Assembly: GCF_900105675.1 (NCBI RefSeq)
Contig: NZ_LT629786.1
Coordinates: 3,534,001-3,598,000, forward strand
DNA from: Pseudomonas synxantha
Lineage (GTDB): Bacteria > Pseudomonadota > Gammaproteobacteria > Pseudomonadales > Pseudomonadaceae
DNA: 64,000 nucleotides
Direction: 5' to 3'
In this document: piece by piece, positions 20,694 through 29,313 of the stretch
Layout: the number at the start of each line of letters is the position of its first letter
How positions within the stretch are numbered: the first letter of the stretch is position 1
Made by a program: the position numbers and the translations under genes
Notes under the pieces: model-generated
What the model saw: the letters and a program-made list of their open reading frames with translations, nothing else
The model's database searches: none
Told to the model about the DNA's origin: nothing

Positions 20694-21001
20694 TGCGCAG
20701 CCTCCTTGAGAATCGCATTGTTCAGGTCGTCGAATTCGCCGTTGGCGCGTCGCACATAGATAGCGGTGAGGATGAAGGCCGAAACAATCAGCCCGACCCC
20801 GATAGGGATGCCCCAGGTGATGGATGAACCGGGGCTGAGCTTGGCCCCCAGTACTTGCGGCCCGTAGGCGATCAACAGGATGAAACCGGAGTAAAGCCCT
20901 AGCATGATCGCCGAGAGAATCCAGGCGAACCTTTCCCTTTTCCTGACCAGCTCCTTGAAACGCGGGCTGTTTTGAATCGAGAGGTAAATGCTGTCGTTCA
21001 T
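20690..21001 (-). CDS. DUF485 family membrane protein (YjcH-like)
   Basis: 103-residue protein with two membrane segments (about 26-48 and 60-84) and the family start [20 protein letters not shown]. It is encoded directly before actP with a 4-nt overlap, the arrangement seen for yjcH-actP in other proteobacteria. Its role is not established; an accessory or stability function for the permease is a reasonable inference. Confidence 0.9.
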   Translation of the reverse strand: MNDSIYLSIQNSPRFKELVRKRERFAWILSAIMLGLYSGFILLIAYGPQVLGAKLSPGSSITWGIPIGVGLIVSAFILTAIYVRRANGEFDDLNNAILKEAAQ

Positions 21002-21150
21002 TGTTTTTATCCTCGCAGCACAGCTTTTTTATTATTGGAACGTATCCACTGTATGCGGCTGTGGAAAGGGTTCCAGACGACCTTAGTAGTAGATCGAGTG
21101 TAGCGAGAGTTTGCGGGGACACAGAAACATTTGAGGGAGGATGAAATCAA

Positions 21151-21239
21151 TGTGGGAGGGGGCTTGCTCCCGATGGCGGCGGGTCAGTCAACAGTGCTCT
21201 GACTGAACAATCGCAATCGGGAGCAAGCCCCCTCCCACA
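21151..21239. repeat. REPIN
   Basis: Two inverted REPs of about 24 nt (TGTGGGAGGGGGCTTGCTCC... and its complement) with a ~40-nt interior, between the substrate-binding protein gene and the DUF485 gene. Confidence 0.85.
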
Positions 21240-21262
21240 GGGTATTGCATCAAAAGTGAGGG

Positions 21263-22114
21263 TTATTTAGCGGTCCACTCAGCGACGCGCTCAGGGTGCT
21301 TGGCCACCCAATCCTTGGCCGCCGCATCAGGCTTGGCGCCTTCCTGGATCGCGAGCATGACTTCGCCAATCTCATCCTTGGAGGCCCACTGGAATTTCTT
21401 CAGGAAAGCCGCCACTTCCGGTGCTTTTTTCTCCAGGCCCTTGCTGCCGATGCTGTTGACGGTTTCAGCAGCACCATAAATCCCTTTAGGGTCGTCCAGG
21501 AAACGCAGTTTCCACTTGGCAAACATCCAGTGCGGCACCCAACCGGTCACGGCAATGGAGTCCTGCTTGTCTTCGGCACGGGTCAGTTCGGCGATCATCG
21601 CCGCGCCCGAGCTGGCTTGCAGCTTGTAGTCCAGGCCATATTGCTTGATAGCTTCGTCGGTCTTGAGCATTACGCCTGAACCGGCGTCGATGCCGACGAT
21701 CTTGTTCTTGAAGGTGGTATCGGTCTTGAGGTCTTCAATGGATTTGGCCTTGACGTACTCCGGTACGATCAGGCCGATCTTCGCATCCTTGAAGTTGGGG
21801 CCGTAGTCGACCACCTTGTCTTTGTTCTTGGCCCAGTATTCGCCGTGGGTCACGGGTAGCCAGGCGGAGAGCATGGCATCGAGTTTGCCGGTGGCGACGC
21901 CCTGCCACATGATCCCGGTGGCGACGGCTTGCAGCTTCACGTCGTAGCCAAGTTTTTCCCTGATAACTTCTGCCGCCACATGGGTGGTAGCCACGCTGTC
22001 GGACCAACCGTCCACGTAGCCGAGGCTCAGGGTCTTGCTGTCGGCGCTGGCCAGTGTGGAGCCCATCGCAACTACCAACGTGGCAGCTGCGCCCAAGAGT
22101 CGTCGCATCTTCAT
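21263..22114 (-). CDS. glycine betaine/choline-type ABC substrate-binding protein
   Basis: Periplasmic binding protein of the OpuAC type, 283 residues from the ATG at 22114 (preceded by GGGGAAG); the frame extends 16 codons upstream without a ribosome site. The signal peptide runs to about residue 25 (MKMRRLLGAAATLVVAMGST LASA). LGYVDGWSDSVATTHVAAEV, GVATGKLDAMLSAWLPVTH and VTGWVPHWMFAKWKL supply aromatic residues like those that cage quaternary amines in this family. No permease or ATPase gene is adjacent, so it is an orphan binding protein that may serve a betaine/choline/carnitine transporter encoded elsewhere; orphans of this kind are known in Pseudomonas. Exact ligand unknown. Confidence 0.87.
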   Translation of the reverse strand: MKMRRLLGAAATLVVAMGSTLASADSKTLSLGYVDGWSDSVATTHVAAEVIREKLGYDVKLQAVATGIMWQGVATGKLDAMLSAWLPVTHGEYWAKNKDKVVDYGPNFKDAKIGLIVPEYVKAKSIEDLKTDTTFKNKIVGIDAGSGVMLKTDEAIKQYGLDYKLQASSGAAMIAELTRAEDKQDSIAVTGWVPHWMFAKWKLRFLDDPKGIYGAAETVNSIGSKGLEKKAPEVAAFLKKFQWASKDEIGEVMLAIQEGAKPDAAAKDWVAKHPERVAEWTAK

Positions 22115-22447
22115 AGTACTTCCCCGAAAGTGCTGCGCCCGACGGATGCCGAGCGACGTCAAACTGTTGTTATAGGGTGCACCGCGCCTCCTTCACGCGC
22201 ATCGATCCGGTTGCCCAAGACATCAGTGGAGTTCTGACCCTTCGATAATCAACCTGCCGGGTCCATGGACCTGCTCTGCCAGCGACCTCGGCTGAGCAAG
22301 AAACGACATCACATAGCCAGCAGGAGACTTCCTACAAATTGACGCCAGAATCCCGCCCGAACTTTGCATGTCAAAATCATGCAGCTCCACTGAAAGGAGT
22401 CAATTGCGGGTAAGATGCGCGCCTTTGCTCCCCCAGATAAGCTGACC
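22115..22447. other. divergent intergenic region
   Basis: 333 bases between the betaine-type binding protein gene (minus) and the GH17 gene (plus). It must contain both promoters. I see no near-consensus promoter or long palindrome and make no further call. Confidence 0.5.
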
Positions 22448-24001
22448 ATGCCCGCGACTGCCCGCTTCCCTGCCCTGCCCTATTTCCTTGCCTTGACCCT
22501 CGGCCTGCTTGCTCTTGTCGGCTATTGGTACGGCCTCGGCCGGCCGGTGGTGTTGCCGGACGTCGCCAGCGCCAGCCACAAGATGCAATGTGCCTCCTAT
22601 ACGCCGTTCGACAAGGACCAATCGCCCTTCGACCAGCCGTTCAAGCTGCGCCCCGAGCGTATGGACGCCGACCTGGCGCTGCTTGCCACACGCTTTGAAT
22701 GCATTCGCACCTACTCAATGACGGGCCTGGAGTCCTTGCCGGACCTGGCGCGCAAGCATGGGTTGAAGGTGATGGCCGGGGCCTGGGTCAGCAGCGATCC
22801 AGTGGCGACCGAGAAAGAAATCAACGAGCTGATCGCTGCTGCCAACGCCAATCCTGACATCGTCACCTCAGTGATCGTCGGCAACGAAGCCCTGTTGCGC
22901 AAGGAAGTGACCGCCAAGCAATTGGTGGCGCTGATTCAAACAGTCAAAAGCCAGATCAAACAGCCGGTCACCTATGCCGATGTCTGGGAGTTCTGGCTGC
23001 AACACCCGGAAATCGCCCCGGCGGTGGATTTCCTCACCATTCACCTGCTGCCGTACTGGGAAGATGACCCGTCCGGCATCGACCAGGCGCTCAAGCACGT
23101 GGGCGATGTGCGCCAGACCTTCGGCCACCAGTTCGCGCCCAAGGACATCGTGATCGGCGAAACCGGCTGGCCCAGCGAAGGCCGCCAGCGCGAAACCGCC
23201 GTGCCAAGCCGGGTCAATGAGGCCAAGTTCATGCGTGGCTTCGTGGCCATGGCCGAAGCCAATGGCTGGCGCTACAACCTGATCGAAGCCTTTGACCAAC
23301 CGTGGAAACGTGCGAGTGAAGGTGCCGTCGGCGGTTACTGGGGACTGTTCGATGCAGACCGGCAGGACAAAGCCATCCTCGCCGGCCCCGTGACCAATGT
23401 GCCGTACTGGCCGCTGTGGCTGGGCGTCGGCGGGCTCATCCTGCTCGGCACCCTGGTGCTCGGTGGCCGTGTGCGCAGCCCGCGCTCGGCGCTGATGCTG
23501 CCCTTGCTGGGCGCCGTTGCAGCCTGCTCCATTGGCACCTGGGCCGAACTGACCCGTGTCACCGCACGCTTCAACGATGAGTGGGTATGGGCCGGTTTGC
23601 TGGTGGTATTGAACCTGCTGGTGCTGGCCCACACCGCCCTGGCCCTCAGCGCCCGCGACGGCTGGCGCGCGCGAGCGTTCGACTGGCTGGAGCAACGCGC
23701 CGGTTGGCTGGTGGCGATTGCCGGGTTTGCGGGGGCGGTAATGATGCTGGCGCTGGTGTTTGACCCGCGTTACCGCAGCTTCCCGAGCGCGGCGCTGGTG
23801 CTGCCGGCCCTGGTGTACCTGGTGCGCCCGGTAACCGGGCCGCGTCGGGAGATTGCGTTGCTGGCCTTCATTATCGGTACCGGCGTTGCGCCGCAGTTGT
23901 ACCGCGAAGGGCTATTGAATCAGCAGGCCTGGGGTTGGGCAGTGGTCAGCGTGCTGATGGTTGCAGCTTTGTGGCGTTGCTTGCGGGTGCGCAAGGCTTA
24001 A
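22448..24001 (+). CDS. membrane-bound GH17-family glucanase/transglycosylase
   Basis: 517 residues. One membrane segment at the N-terminus (about 11-30), a GH17-like TIM-barrel domain (about 45-305), then about eight membrane segments to the C-terminus. In GH17 the acid/base Glu lies in a VxGNE motif and the nucleophile in GETGWP; both are present here (VIVGNEALLR and VIGETGWPSEG). Related Pseudomonas genes are often named beta-(1,6)- or beta-(1,3)-glucan synthase because the same domain occurs in NdvB; the domain is more likely to cleave or transfer beta-glucan chains. I start at ATG 22448 just before the first membrane segment; an ATG at 22415 would add 11 residues. Confidence 0.8.
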   Translation: MPATARFPALPYFLALTLGLLALVGYWYGLGRPVVLPDVASASHKMQCASYTPFDKDQSPFDQPFKLRPERMDADLALLATRFECIRTYSMTGLESLPDLARKHGLKVMAGAWVSSDPVATEKEINELIAAANANPDIVTSVIVGNEALLRKEVTAKQLVALIQTVKSQIKQPVTYADVWEFWLQHPEIAPAVDFLTIHLLPYWEDDPSGIDQALKHVGDVRQTFGHQFAPKDIVIGETGWPSEGRQRETAVPSRVNEAKFMRGFVAMAEANGWRYNLIEAFDQPWKRASEGAVGGYWGLFDADRQDKAILAGPVTNVPYWPLWLGVGGLILLGTLVLGGRVRSPRSALMLPLLGAVAACSIGTWAELTRVTARFNDEWVWAGLLVVLNLLVLAHTALALSARDGWRARAFDWLEQRAGWLVAIAGFAGAVMMLALVFDPRYRSFPSAALVLPALVYLVRPVTGPRREIALLAFIIGTGVAPQLYREGLLNQQAWGWAVVSVLMVAALWRCLRVRKA

Positions 24002-24008
24002 CACTGGC

Positions 24009-24098
24009 ATCGGGAGCAAGCCCCCTCCCACACTTGACCGTATTCACAAATAGAAATATGTGAACCCAATCAATTGTGGGAGGGGGCCTGCTCCCGAT
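24009..24098. repeat. REPIN
   Basis: Inverted REP pair in the opposite orientation (ATCGGGAGCAAGCCCCCTCC... first). Its interior (TTGACCGTATTCACAAATAG) closely resembles that of the split REPIN at 18878. Confidence 0.85.
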
Positions 24099-24106
24099 TG
24101 GCCACA

Positions 24107-24475
24107 TCAGGCGCCCCGAGGCTTCCTGACCAACCGCAACCCCGCAATCACCACCGCGAACACCGCAAACGTGGTGTTGTACAACGCCAGCGCCGGTAAC
24201 CCGAACACCATCCCCAGCACCGCCAAAGCCCACCCCGCACGCCCCGGCACGAAAAACGCCAGCACCGACGTGATCAACGCCGCCCAGCCCAGCACCTTGA
24301 AGTGAATCATCAACCCCAGGTTGGCACGCACCTGGCACTCCCAGCGGCTGGCCTCATCAGCGCAGATGCCGACCCACTGCCCATCTTCCATAAACCCGTA
24401 ACGTGCGGCATAACTGGCGCCCAGCCACAACGGCAGGGCAATAAGCAGCAAAATCAACGGCAAGCGGCGGGACAT
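24107..24475 (-). CDS. small membrane protein, unknown function
   Basis: 122 residues. A signal-anchor-like N-terminus (MSRRLPLILLLIALPLWLGA), a soluble segment with two cysteines (GICADEASRWECQVR) that could form a periplasmic disulfide, then about three membrane segments (about 56-75, 79-95, 98-115) and a basic tail (RLVRKPRGA). The protein looks real (membrane pattern, codon use), but I do not recognise a family. Downstream is a REPIN. Confidence 0.65.
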   Translation of the reverse strand: MSRRLPLILLLIALPLWLGASYAARYGFMEDGQWVGICADEASRWECQVRANLGLMIHFKVLGWAALITSVLAFFVPGRAGWALAVLGMVFGLPALALYNTTFAVFAVVIAGLRLVRKPRGA

Positions 24476-24710
24476 GGGGCACTCCGATAGGCAAAAACGG
24501 CGCTCAGCTTAATCCCACCGCGGCCGTTAGCAAGGTGTTCGCGCAGATATCTGTTCAACATAGCCTGGCAAAGTGTATCGTCTGCCAACTATTACCCCCG
24601 ATTCCGACGCTTTTTCCGACTTTTCGTGCCGCAGGCTGGCACTTCGGTGGCAACGCGGTGGTCATAGCCTGCGAACTTCATTCAGCACGTTTCCTCTTAG
24701 GGATTAAGTC

Positions 24711-26009
24711 ATGCTCCGTTCCTTGCGCTGCGCTGCCTTGCTGGGCAGCCTATTTTTGAGTGCGTCAGCACTGGCCGTCGATATCGACCAGGCCAGCTAT
24801 GGCTACCCTTTGACCAACCCGTTCGAAGCGACCATCGCCACCACGCCTCCCGATCTTCGGCCAACCTTGCCGACCGATGACGAGATCAATCAATCCGACT
24901 ACACCCTGAATATGCGCCCCGAGCGCGAGTTCAGCCTGCCCGACAACTTCTGGGCGGTGAAGAAACTCACCTACCGCATCGCCAAGCAGGACCGCGCCGC
25001 ACCGCTGATCTTCCTGATCGCCGGCACCGGTGCGCGGTTTGACAGCAGCATCAACGAATACCTGAAGAAGCTGTATTACCAGGCCGGCTACCATGTGGTG
25101 CAGTTGTCATCGCCCACCAGCTTCGACTTCATCAGCGCCGCCTCGCGCTTCGCCACCCCGGGTATCACCCAGGAAGACGCCGAAGACATGTACCGCGTGA
25201 TGCAAGCCGTGCGCGCGCAGAACGCCTCGCTGCCGGTCACCGACTTCTACCTCACCGGCTATAGCCTGGGCGCGCTGGATGCAGCGTTCGTCAGCAAGCT
25301 CGACGAGACACGCCGCACCTTCAACTTCAAGAAAGTGCTGCTGCTCAACCCGCCGGTCAATCTCTACACCTCGATCACCAACCTCGACAAGCTGGTACAG
25401 ACCGAGGTCAAGGGCATCAACAACACCACCACCTTCTATGAACTGGTGTTAAGCAAGCTGACCCGCTACTTCCAGCAAAAAGGCTACATCGACCTCAACG
25501 ACGCGCTGCTGTATGACTTCCAACAGTCCAAACAGCACCTGAGCAACGAACAGATGGCCATGTTGATCGGCACCTCGTTCCGCTTCTCGGCGGCCGACAT
25601 CGCCTTTACCTCGGACCTGATCAACCGCCGCGGCCTGATCATCCCGCCTAAATACCCGATCACCGAAGGCACCAGCCTCACGCCGTTCCTCAAGCGTGCC
25701 CTGCAATGCGACTTCGACTGCTACCTCACCGAACAAGTGATCCCGATGTGGCGCGCCCGTTCCGACGGCGGCAGCCTGCTGCAGCTGGTTGACCAAGTCA
25801 GCCTGTACGCTCTCAAGGACTACCTGCGCGACAGCCCGAAAATCGCCGTGATGCACAACGCCGACGACGTGATCCTCGGCCCGGGCGACCTGGGTTTCCT
25901 GCGTAAAACCTTCGGCGATCGCTTGACCGTCTACCCGCTGGGCGGCCACTGCGGCAACCTCAATTACCGCGTCAACGCCGACGCCATGCTGGAGTTCTTC
26001 CGTGGCTAA
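24711..26009 (+). CDS. exported alpha/beta-hydrolase-fold protein
   Basis: 432 residues with a signal peptide (MLRSLRCAALLGSLFLSASA, cleaved near residue 22). The core has the alpha/beta-hydrolase nucleophile elbow GYSLGA in TDFYLTGYSLGALDAAF (about residue 180), the oxyanion strand APLIFLIAGTGA, an Asp in VMHNADDVI and a C-terminal His in PLGGHCGNLNYR. These make a complete Ser-Asp-His set. Homologues are sometimes labelled serine/threonine kinase; no kinase motif is present. The last 8 nt overlap the mlaA-like gene, so the pair is one operon, and a lipid or acyl-ester substrate at the outer membrane is a reasonable inference. Confidence 0.82.
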   Translation: MLRSLRCAALLGSLFLSASALAVDIDQASYGYPLTNPFEATIATTPPDLRPTLPTDDEINQSDYTLNMRPEREFSLPDNFWAVKKLTYRIAKQDRAAPLIFLIAGTGARFDSSINEYLKKLYYQAGYHVVQLSSPTSFDFISAASRFATPGITQEDAEDMYRVMQAVRAQNASLPVTDFYLTGYSLGALDAAFVSKLDETRRTFNFKKVLLLNPPVNLYTSITNLDKLVQTEVKGINNTTTFYELVLSKLTRYFQQKGYIDLNDALLYDFQQSKQHLSNEQMAMLIGTSFRFSAADIAFTSDLINRRGLIIPPKYPITEGTSLTPFLKRALQCDFDCYLTEQVIPMWRARSDGGSLLQLVDQVSLYALKDYLRDSPKIAVMHNADDVILGPGDLGFLRKTFGDRLTVYPLGGHCGNLNYRVNADAMLEFFRG

Positions 26010-26790
26010 ATATCTTCTGCTGCTTGCCGCACTGATGTGCGCAGGCGTGGCCAATGCCGACAACAGCAAGGCCCATGAACCGGTCAAGGTCGGTGCCGAC
26101 GGTTTCAAGGAGCCGCTGACCAAACTCAAGTTCAACCCCGGCCTGGACCAGCGCGAGTTCGAACGCTCCTCGCTGACCGCCCTCAACGTGTATGACCCGC
26201 TGGAGTCGTGGAACCGCCGCGTGTACCACTTCAACTACCGCTTCGATCAGTGGGTGTTCCTGCCGGTAGTCGACGGTTACCGCTATGTCACGCCAAGCTT
26301 CCTGCGCACCGGCGTGAGCAATTTCTTCAACAATCTGGGCGACGTGCCCAACCTGTTGAACAGCCTGCTGCAACTCAAGGGCCACCGCTCCCTGGAAACC
26401 ACCGGGCGCCTGCTGGTCAACACCACCATCGGCATCGCCGGCCTGTGGGACCCGGCCACCGCCATGGGCCTGCCGCGCCAGAGTGAAGACTTCGGCCAGA
26501 CCCTGGGCTTCTACGGCGTACCCGGCGGCGCCTACGTGGTCCTGCCGATCTTTGGCCCGTCGAACCTGCGCGACACCACCGGCCTGCTGGTGGATTACAG
26601 CGCAGAGTCGCAGATCAACTTCCTCAACGTCTCCGAAGTCAGCTCCAACCACCCGGAAATCTGGGCCCTGCGCGCGGTAGACAAGCGCTACCAGACCAGC
26701 TTCCGCTATGGTCAGATGAACTCGCCGTTCGAGTATGAGAAGGTGCGGTATATCTATACGGAGTCGCGTAAGTTGCAGATTGCCGAGTAA
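26002..26790 (+). CDS. MlaA/VacJ-family outer membrane lipid asymmetry protein
   Basis: 262 residues. MlaA removes mislocalised phospholipids from the outer leaflet of the outer membrane and passes them to the Mla pathway. Family motifs: YDPLESWNRRVYHFNYRFDQ (about 64-83), VSNFFNNLGDVPNLLNSLLQ, and the C-terminal GLWDPATAMGLPRQSEDFGQ with GGAYVVLPIFGPSNLRDTTG. Start is GTG at 26002, overlapping the hydrolase gene by 8 nt. There is a signal sequence (MAKYLLLLAALMCAGVANA), but the cysteine is not in a good lipobox, so lipidation is uncertain. mlaBCDEF are not adjacent. Confidence 0.9.
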   Translation: MAKYLLLLAALMCAGVANADNSKAHEPVKVGADGFKEPLTKLKFNPGLDQREFERSSLTALNVYDPLESWNRRVYHFNYRFDQWVFLPVVDGYRYVTPSFLRTGVSNFFNNLGDVPNLLNSLLQLKGHRSLETTGRLLVNTTIGIAGLWDPATAMGLPRQSEDFGQTLGFYGVPGGAYVVLPIFGPSNLRDTTGLLVDYSAESQINFLNVSEVSSNHPEIWALRAVDKRYQTSFRYGQMNSPFEYEKVRYIYTESRKLQIAE

Positions 26791-26802
26791 ACCAAGCGTC
26801 AT

Positions 26803-26834
26803 AAAAAAGGCCATTCGATTGAATGGCCTTTTTT
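26803..26834. terminator. bidirectional terminator
   Basis: Perfect 14-bp stem AAAAAAGGCCATTC (26803-26816) / GAATGGCCTTTTTT (26821-26834), 4-nt loop, with A and T tracts on the two sides. It serves the mlaA-like gene (plus) and the convergent DUF808 gene (minus). Confidence 0.93.
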
Positions 26835-26846
26835 GTGTCCGCAAGG

Positions 26847-27761
26847 TCAAGCCCTGATTGCTTTCCAGCTTTTGCCAACCACACTGACCAACGCCAACAC
26901 AGCGGCCCCGGCAATAATCCCCGCCACCGCATTCAGCAACGTCGGCATCAACCACGCCAGCGCCCCCGTACTCTGGCTTACCGATTCAATCCAGTGATGC
27001 ACCGCCGGCACGCCATGGGTCAGGATGCCGCCACCGACCATGAACATCGCCGCCGTGCCGATCACCGACAGGCTTTTCATCATGTACGGCGCGGCGCGCA
27101 AAATGGCACCGCCGATACGGCGTGCCACCTGGCCCGGCTTCTGGGTCAACCACAGCCCCAGGTCGTCAAGCTTGACGATACCCGCCACCAGCCCATACAC
27201 ACCCACGGTCATGACGATCGCAATGCCCGACAGCACCACCACCTGCTGCATCAACGGTGCGTCGGCCACGGCGCCCAGGGTGATGGCGATGATTTCTGCA
27301 GAGAGGATAAAGTCGGTGCGGATCGCGCCTTTGATCTTGTCCTTTTCAAAGGCCACCAGGTCGGTGGCCGGGTCGGCCACGGCTTCGACCAATTGCGCGT
27401 GCTCGGCCTGGTCCTCGGCCTTGCTGTGCAGGAATTTATGCGCCAGTTTCTCGAAGCCTTCGAAACACAGGTAGGCACCACCGAGCATCAACAATGGCGT
27501 CACCGCCCAGGGCGCGAAGGCGCTGATCAACAGCGCGGTAGGCACCAGGATCAACTTGTTGATAAACGAGCCCTTGGCCACCGCCCACACCACCGGGATT
27601 TCCCGCTCGGCGCGCACCCCGGAGACCTGCTGGGCATTGAGCGCCAGGTCGTCACCCAGCACACCGGCGGTCTTCTTCGCCGCCATTTTTGTCATCAGGG
27701 CGACGTCATCGAGTACCGCGGCGATATCGTCGATCAACACCAATAAGCTGCTTCCTGCCAT
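26847..27761 (-). CDS. DUF808 family inner-membrane protein (YedI-like)
   Basis: 304 residues. N-terminus [20 protein letters not shown] and [20 protein letters not shown] are characteristic of the DUF808/YedI family; about six hydrophobic segments follow (clear ones near 75-95, 150-175, 180-200, 235-255, 280-297). Function is unknown. It is convergent with the mlaA-like gene and shares its terminator. No partner gene suggests a role. Confidence 0.85.
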   Translation of the reverse strand: MAGSSLLVLIDDIAAVLDDVALMTKMAAKKTAGVLGDDLALNAQQVSGVRAEREIPVVWAVAKGSFINKLILVPTALLISAFAPWAVTPLLMLGGAYLCFEGFEKLAHKFLHSKAEDQAEHAQLVEAVADPATDLVAFEKDKIKGAIRTDFILSAEIIAITLGAVADAPLMQQVVVLSGIAIVMTVGVYGLVAGIVKLDDLGLWLTQKPGQVARRIGGAILRAAPYMMKSLSVIGTAAMFMVGGGILTHGVPAVHHWIESVSQSTGALAWLMPTLLNAVAGIIAGAAVLALVSVVGKSWKAIRA

Positions 27762-27895
27762 GAATCAAGTATCCGTAAGGGGGAGATCGGGCGAGCATAG
27801 CGCGGCGCAAGGCGTTATGGGCAGATTGTTGAGGCCCGCGGATGGCCGGTGCTACCATGCGCAACCGCCTGTCATGGCAAGGAAACCTCTGGTTT

Positions 27896-28501
27896 ATGAG
27901 CAGCATTCGCGAGCGCAACAAAGAAAAAATCCTGCGGGCGGCAAGCGAGGAGTTTGCCGACAAGGGCTTCGCCGCGACCAAGACCAGCGACATCGCCGCC
28001 AAGGCCGGGCTGCCCAAGCCCAACGTCTATTACTACTTCAAGTCCAAGGACAACCTCTACCGCGAGGTGCTCGAAAGCATTATCGAGCCGATCCTGGCCG
28101 CCTCCACGCCGTTCAACCCCGACGGCGAGCCCAAGGAAGTGCTGAGCAACTACATCCGCTCGAAAATCCGCATTTCCCGTGACCTGCCATTTGCCTCCAA
28201 GGTGTTTGCCAGCGAAATCATGCACGGCGCCCCGCACTTGAGCACCGAGCAGGTTGAACAGCTCAACGCCCAGGCCAAGCACAATATCGATTGCATTCAG
28301 AACTGGGTGGATCGTGGGTTGATTGCGGCTATCGACCCTAATCACCTGATGTTCAGCATCTGGGCGGCGACCCAGACCTATGCGGACTTTGACTGGCAGA
28401 TCTCGGCCGTGACCGGCAAAGCCAAGTTGGATGAAGCCGATTATGAGGCGGCGGCGCAGACGATTATCCGGTTGGTGCTCAAGGGGTGTGAACCGGACTG
28501 A
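27896..28501 (+). CDS. TetR-family transcriptional regulator (RutR-like)
   Basis: 201 residues. N-terminal TetR helix-turn-helix: KILRAASEEFADKGFAATKT, SDIAAKAGLPKPNVYYYFKS, KDNLYREVL. The C-terminal domain (FASKVFASEIMHGAPHL, IWAATQTYADFDWQI) looks like the RutR/YcdC subgroup, whose members respond to pyrimidines or purines. I start at ATG 27896 (MSSIRERNKEKI); the frame is open 18 codons further upstream. It lies beside the glyoxylate carboligase cluster, as in P. aeruginosa, so control of that cluster by a purine-derived signal is a plausible inference. Confidence 0.85.
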   Translation: MSSIRERNKEKILRAASEEFADKGFAATKTSDIAAKAGLPKPNVYYYFKSKDNLYREVLESIIEPILAASTPFNPDGEPKEVLSNYIRSKIRISRDLPFASKVFASEIMHGAPHLSTEQVEQLNAQAKHNIDCIQNWVDRGLIAAIDPNHLMFSIWAATQTYADFDWQISAVTGKAKLDEADYEAAAQTIIRLVLKGCEPD

Positions 28502-28522
28502 TAGACCGCAGTGTCTGTACCA

Positions 28523-28595
28523 ATCGGGGGCAAGCCCCCTTCCACATTTTTTGATGTGAACGCTGTCAAATTGTGGGAGGGGGTTTGCCCCCGAT
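28523..28595. repeat. REPIN (variant)
   Basis: Short REPIN with changed cores: ATCGGGGGCAAGCCCCCTTC and TTGTGGGAGGGGGTTTGCCC, i.e. GGGGGCAAGCCCC instead of GGGAGCAAGCCCC. It lies between the convergent TetR and GlcG-like genes. Confidence 0.8.
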
Positions 28596-28617
28596 TGGCC
28601 CTAACAGTCACACAGGA

Positions 28618-29058
28618 TCAGGCAGACACCCCCGCATCCGCCATTAACCCCAATCCCTCAATCGCCGTGATCGCACACTGCTCATCAATATCCGACGTAT
28701 CCCCGGTGATTCCAATCGCTCCCAACACCAATCCCGACTGATCCCGTATCAACACCCCACCCGGCGCCGGCACCACGCTGCCCTGCCCCAGGCTGTTCAA
28801 CGCCGCGATAAATGCCGGGCGCTGCTGCGCGTCCAGCGCCAGCAAACGTGAACCCTTACCCAGAGCTATGGCCCCCCAGGCCTTGCCGATGGCGATTTGC
28901 GGGCGCAGCAGGCTAGCGCCGTCTTCGCGTTGCAAGGTGATCAAGTGCCCTCCGCTGTCGAGTACTGCAATGGTCAGCGGCGCTGCAGAAATCGTGCGGC
29001 CTGCGGCGATGGCCTGGCCGGCCAATTGGGTGGCGAGTTTCAAGGTTAAAGCGCTCAT
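28618..29058 (-). CDS. GlcG/HbpS-like (DUF336) protein
   Basis: 146 residues of the Haem_degrading (DUF336) fold: ALTLKLATQLAGQAIAAGRT, LTIAVLDSGGHLITLQREDG, RPQIAIGKAWGAIALGKGSR, and the glycine-rich PAPGGVLIRD with LGAIGITGDTSDIDEQCA. Members include GlcG of glycolate operons, HbpS (heme binding) and corrinoid adenosyltransferase relatives; a biochemical role in glyoxylate metabolism is not established. It is divergent from gcl across a 255-nt control region holding two identical palindromes. Confidence 0.87.
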   Translation of the reverse strand: MSALTLKLATQLAGQAIAAGRTISAAPLTIAVLDSGGHLITLQREDGASLLRPQIAIGKAWGAIALGKGSRLLALDAQQRPAFIAALNSLGQGSVVPAPGGVLIRDQSGLVLGAIGITGDTSDIDEQCAITAIEGLGLMADAGVSA

Positions 29059-29148
29059 GGTGCCGTCCTTCTTTTGTTATTGGAAAGCGGTGGAGTTCTG
29101 TTTGATCAGATGCTCGATTAAACAAATAGAACACAATGATGTTTATTT

Positions 29149-29158
29149 TTGTATACAA
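29149..29158. promoter_or_regulatory. operator-like palindrome TTGTATACAA (site 1)
   Basis: Perfect 10-bp palindrome 91-100 nt upstream of the GlcG-like gene start. On the minus strand it lies between a possible -35 (TTGAAA) and a weak -10-like sequence. The same ten bases recur at 29277-29286. Confidence 0.6.
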
Positions 29159-29231
29159 TATTTTCAAACAAAGTCTCCGTACGTCGAAAAAAGCCATTCC
29201 GATAGACGCATAGGCCCGTTCATAAAATGCA

Positions 29232-29261
29232 TTGACCTGCGCAGCCCGCCGTGAATACACT
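29232..29261 (+). promoter_or_regulatory. predicted sigma70 promoter of gcl
   Basis: -35 TTGACC (29232-29237), an 18-nt spacer and -10 TACACT (29256-29261). Transcription would start near 29268, just before the palindrome at 29275-29288. Confidence 0.55.
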
Positions 29262-29274
29262 TTGTACCGACACC

Positions 29275-29288
29275 AATTGTATACAATT
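29275..29288. promoter_or_regulatory. operator-like palindrome AATTGTATACAATT (site 2)
   Basis: Perfect 14-bp palindrome 26-39 nt before the gcl ATG, just downstream of the predicted start of transcription, where a repressor would block elongation. Its core TTGTATACAA is identical to site 1, 128 bp away. TTGTATACAA-type sites are typical of GntR/FadR-type regulators; the adjacent regulator is TetR-type, so the binding protein is open. Confidence 0.7.
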
Positions 29289-29313
29289 ACAAAACGCAAG
29301 AGGCACCAAAATC

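Noticed and set aside
24711..26009. Serine/threonine protein kinase annotation often given to this protein
   Set aside because: No kinase motifs are present; the GYSLGA elbow and Asp/His positions indicate an alpha/beta hydrolase.
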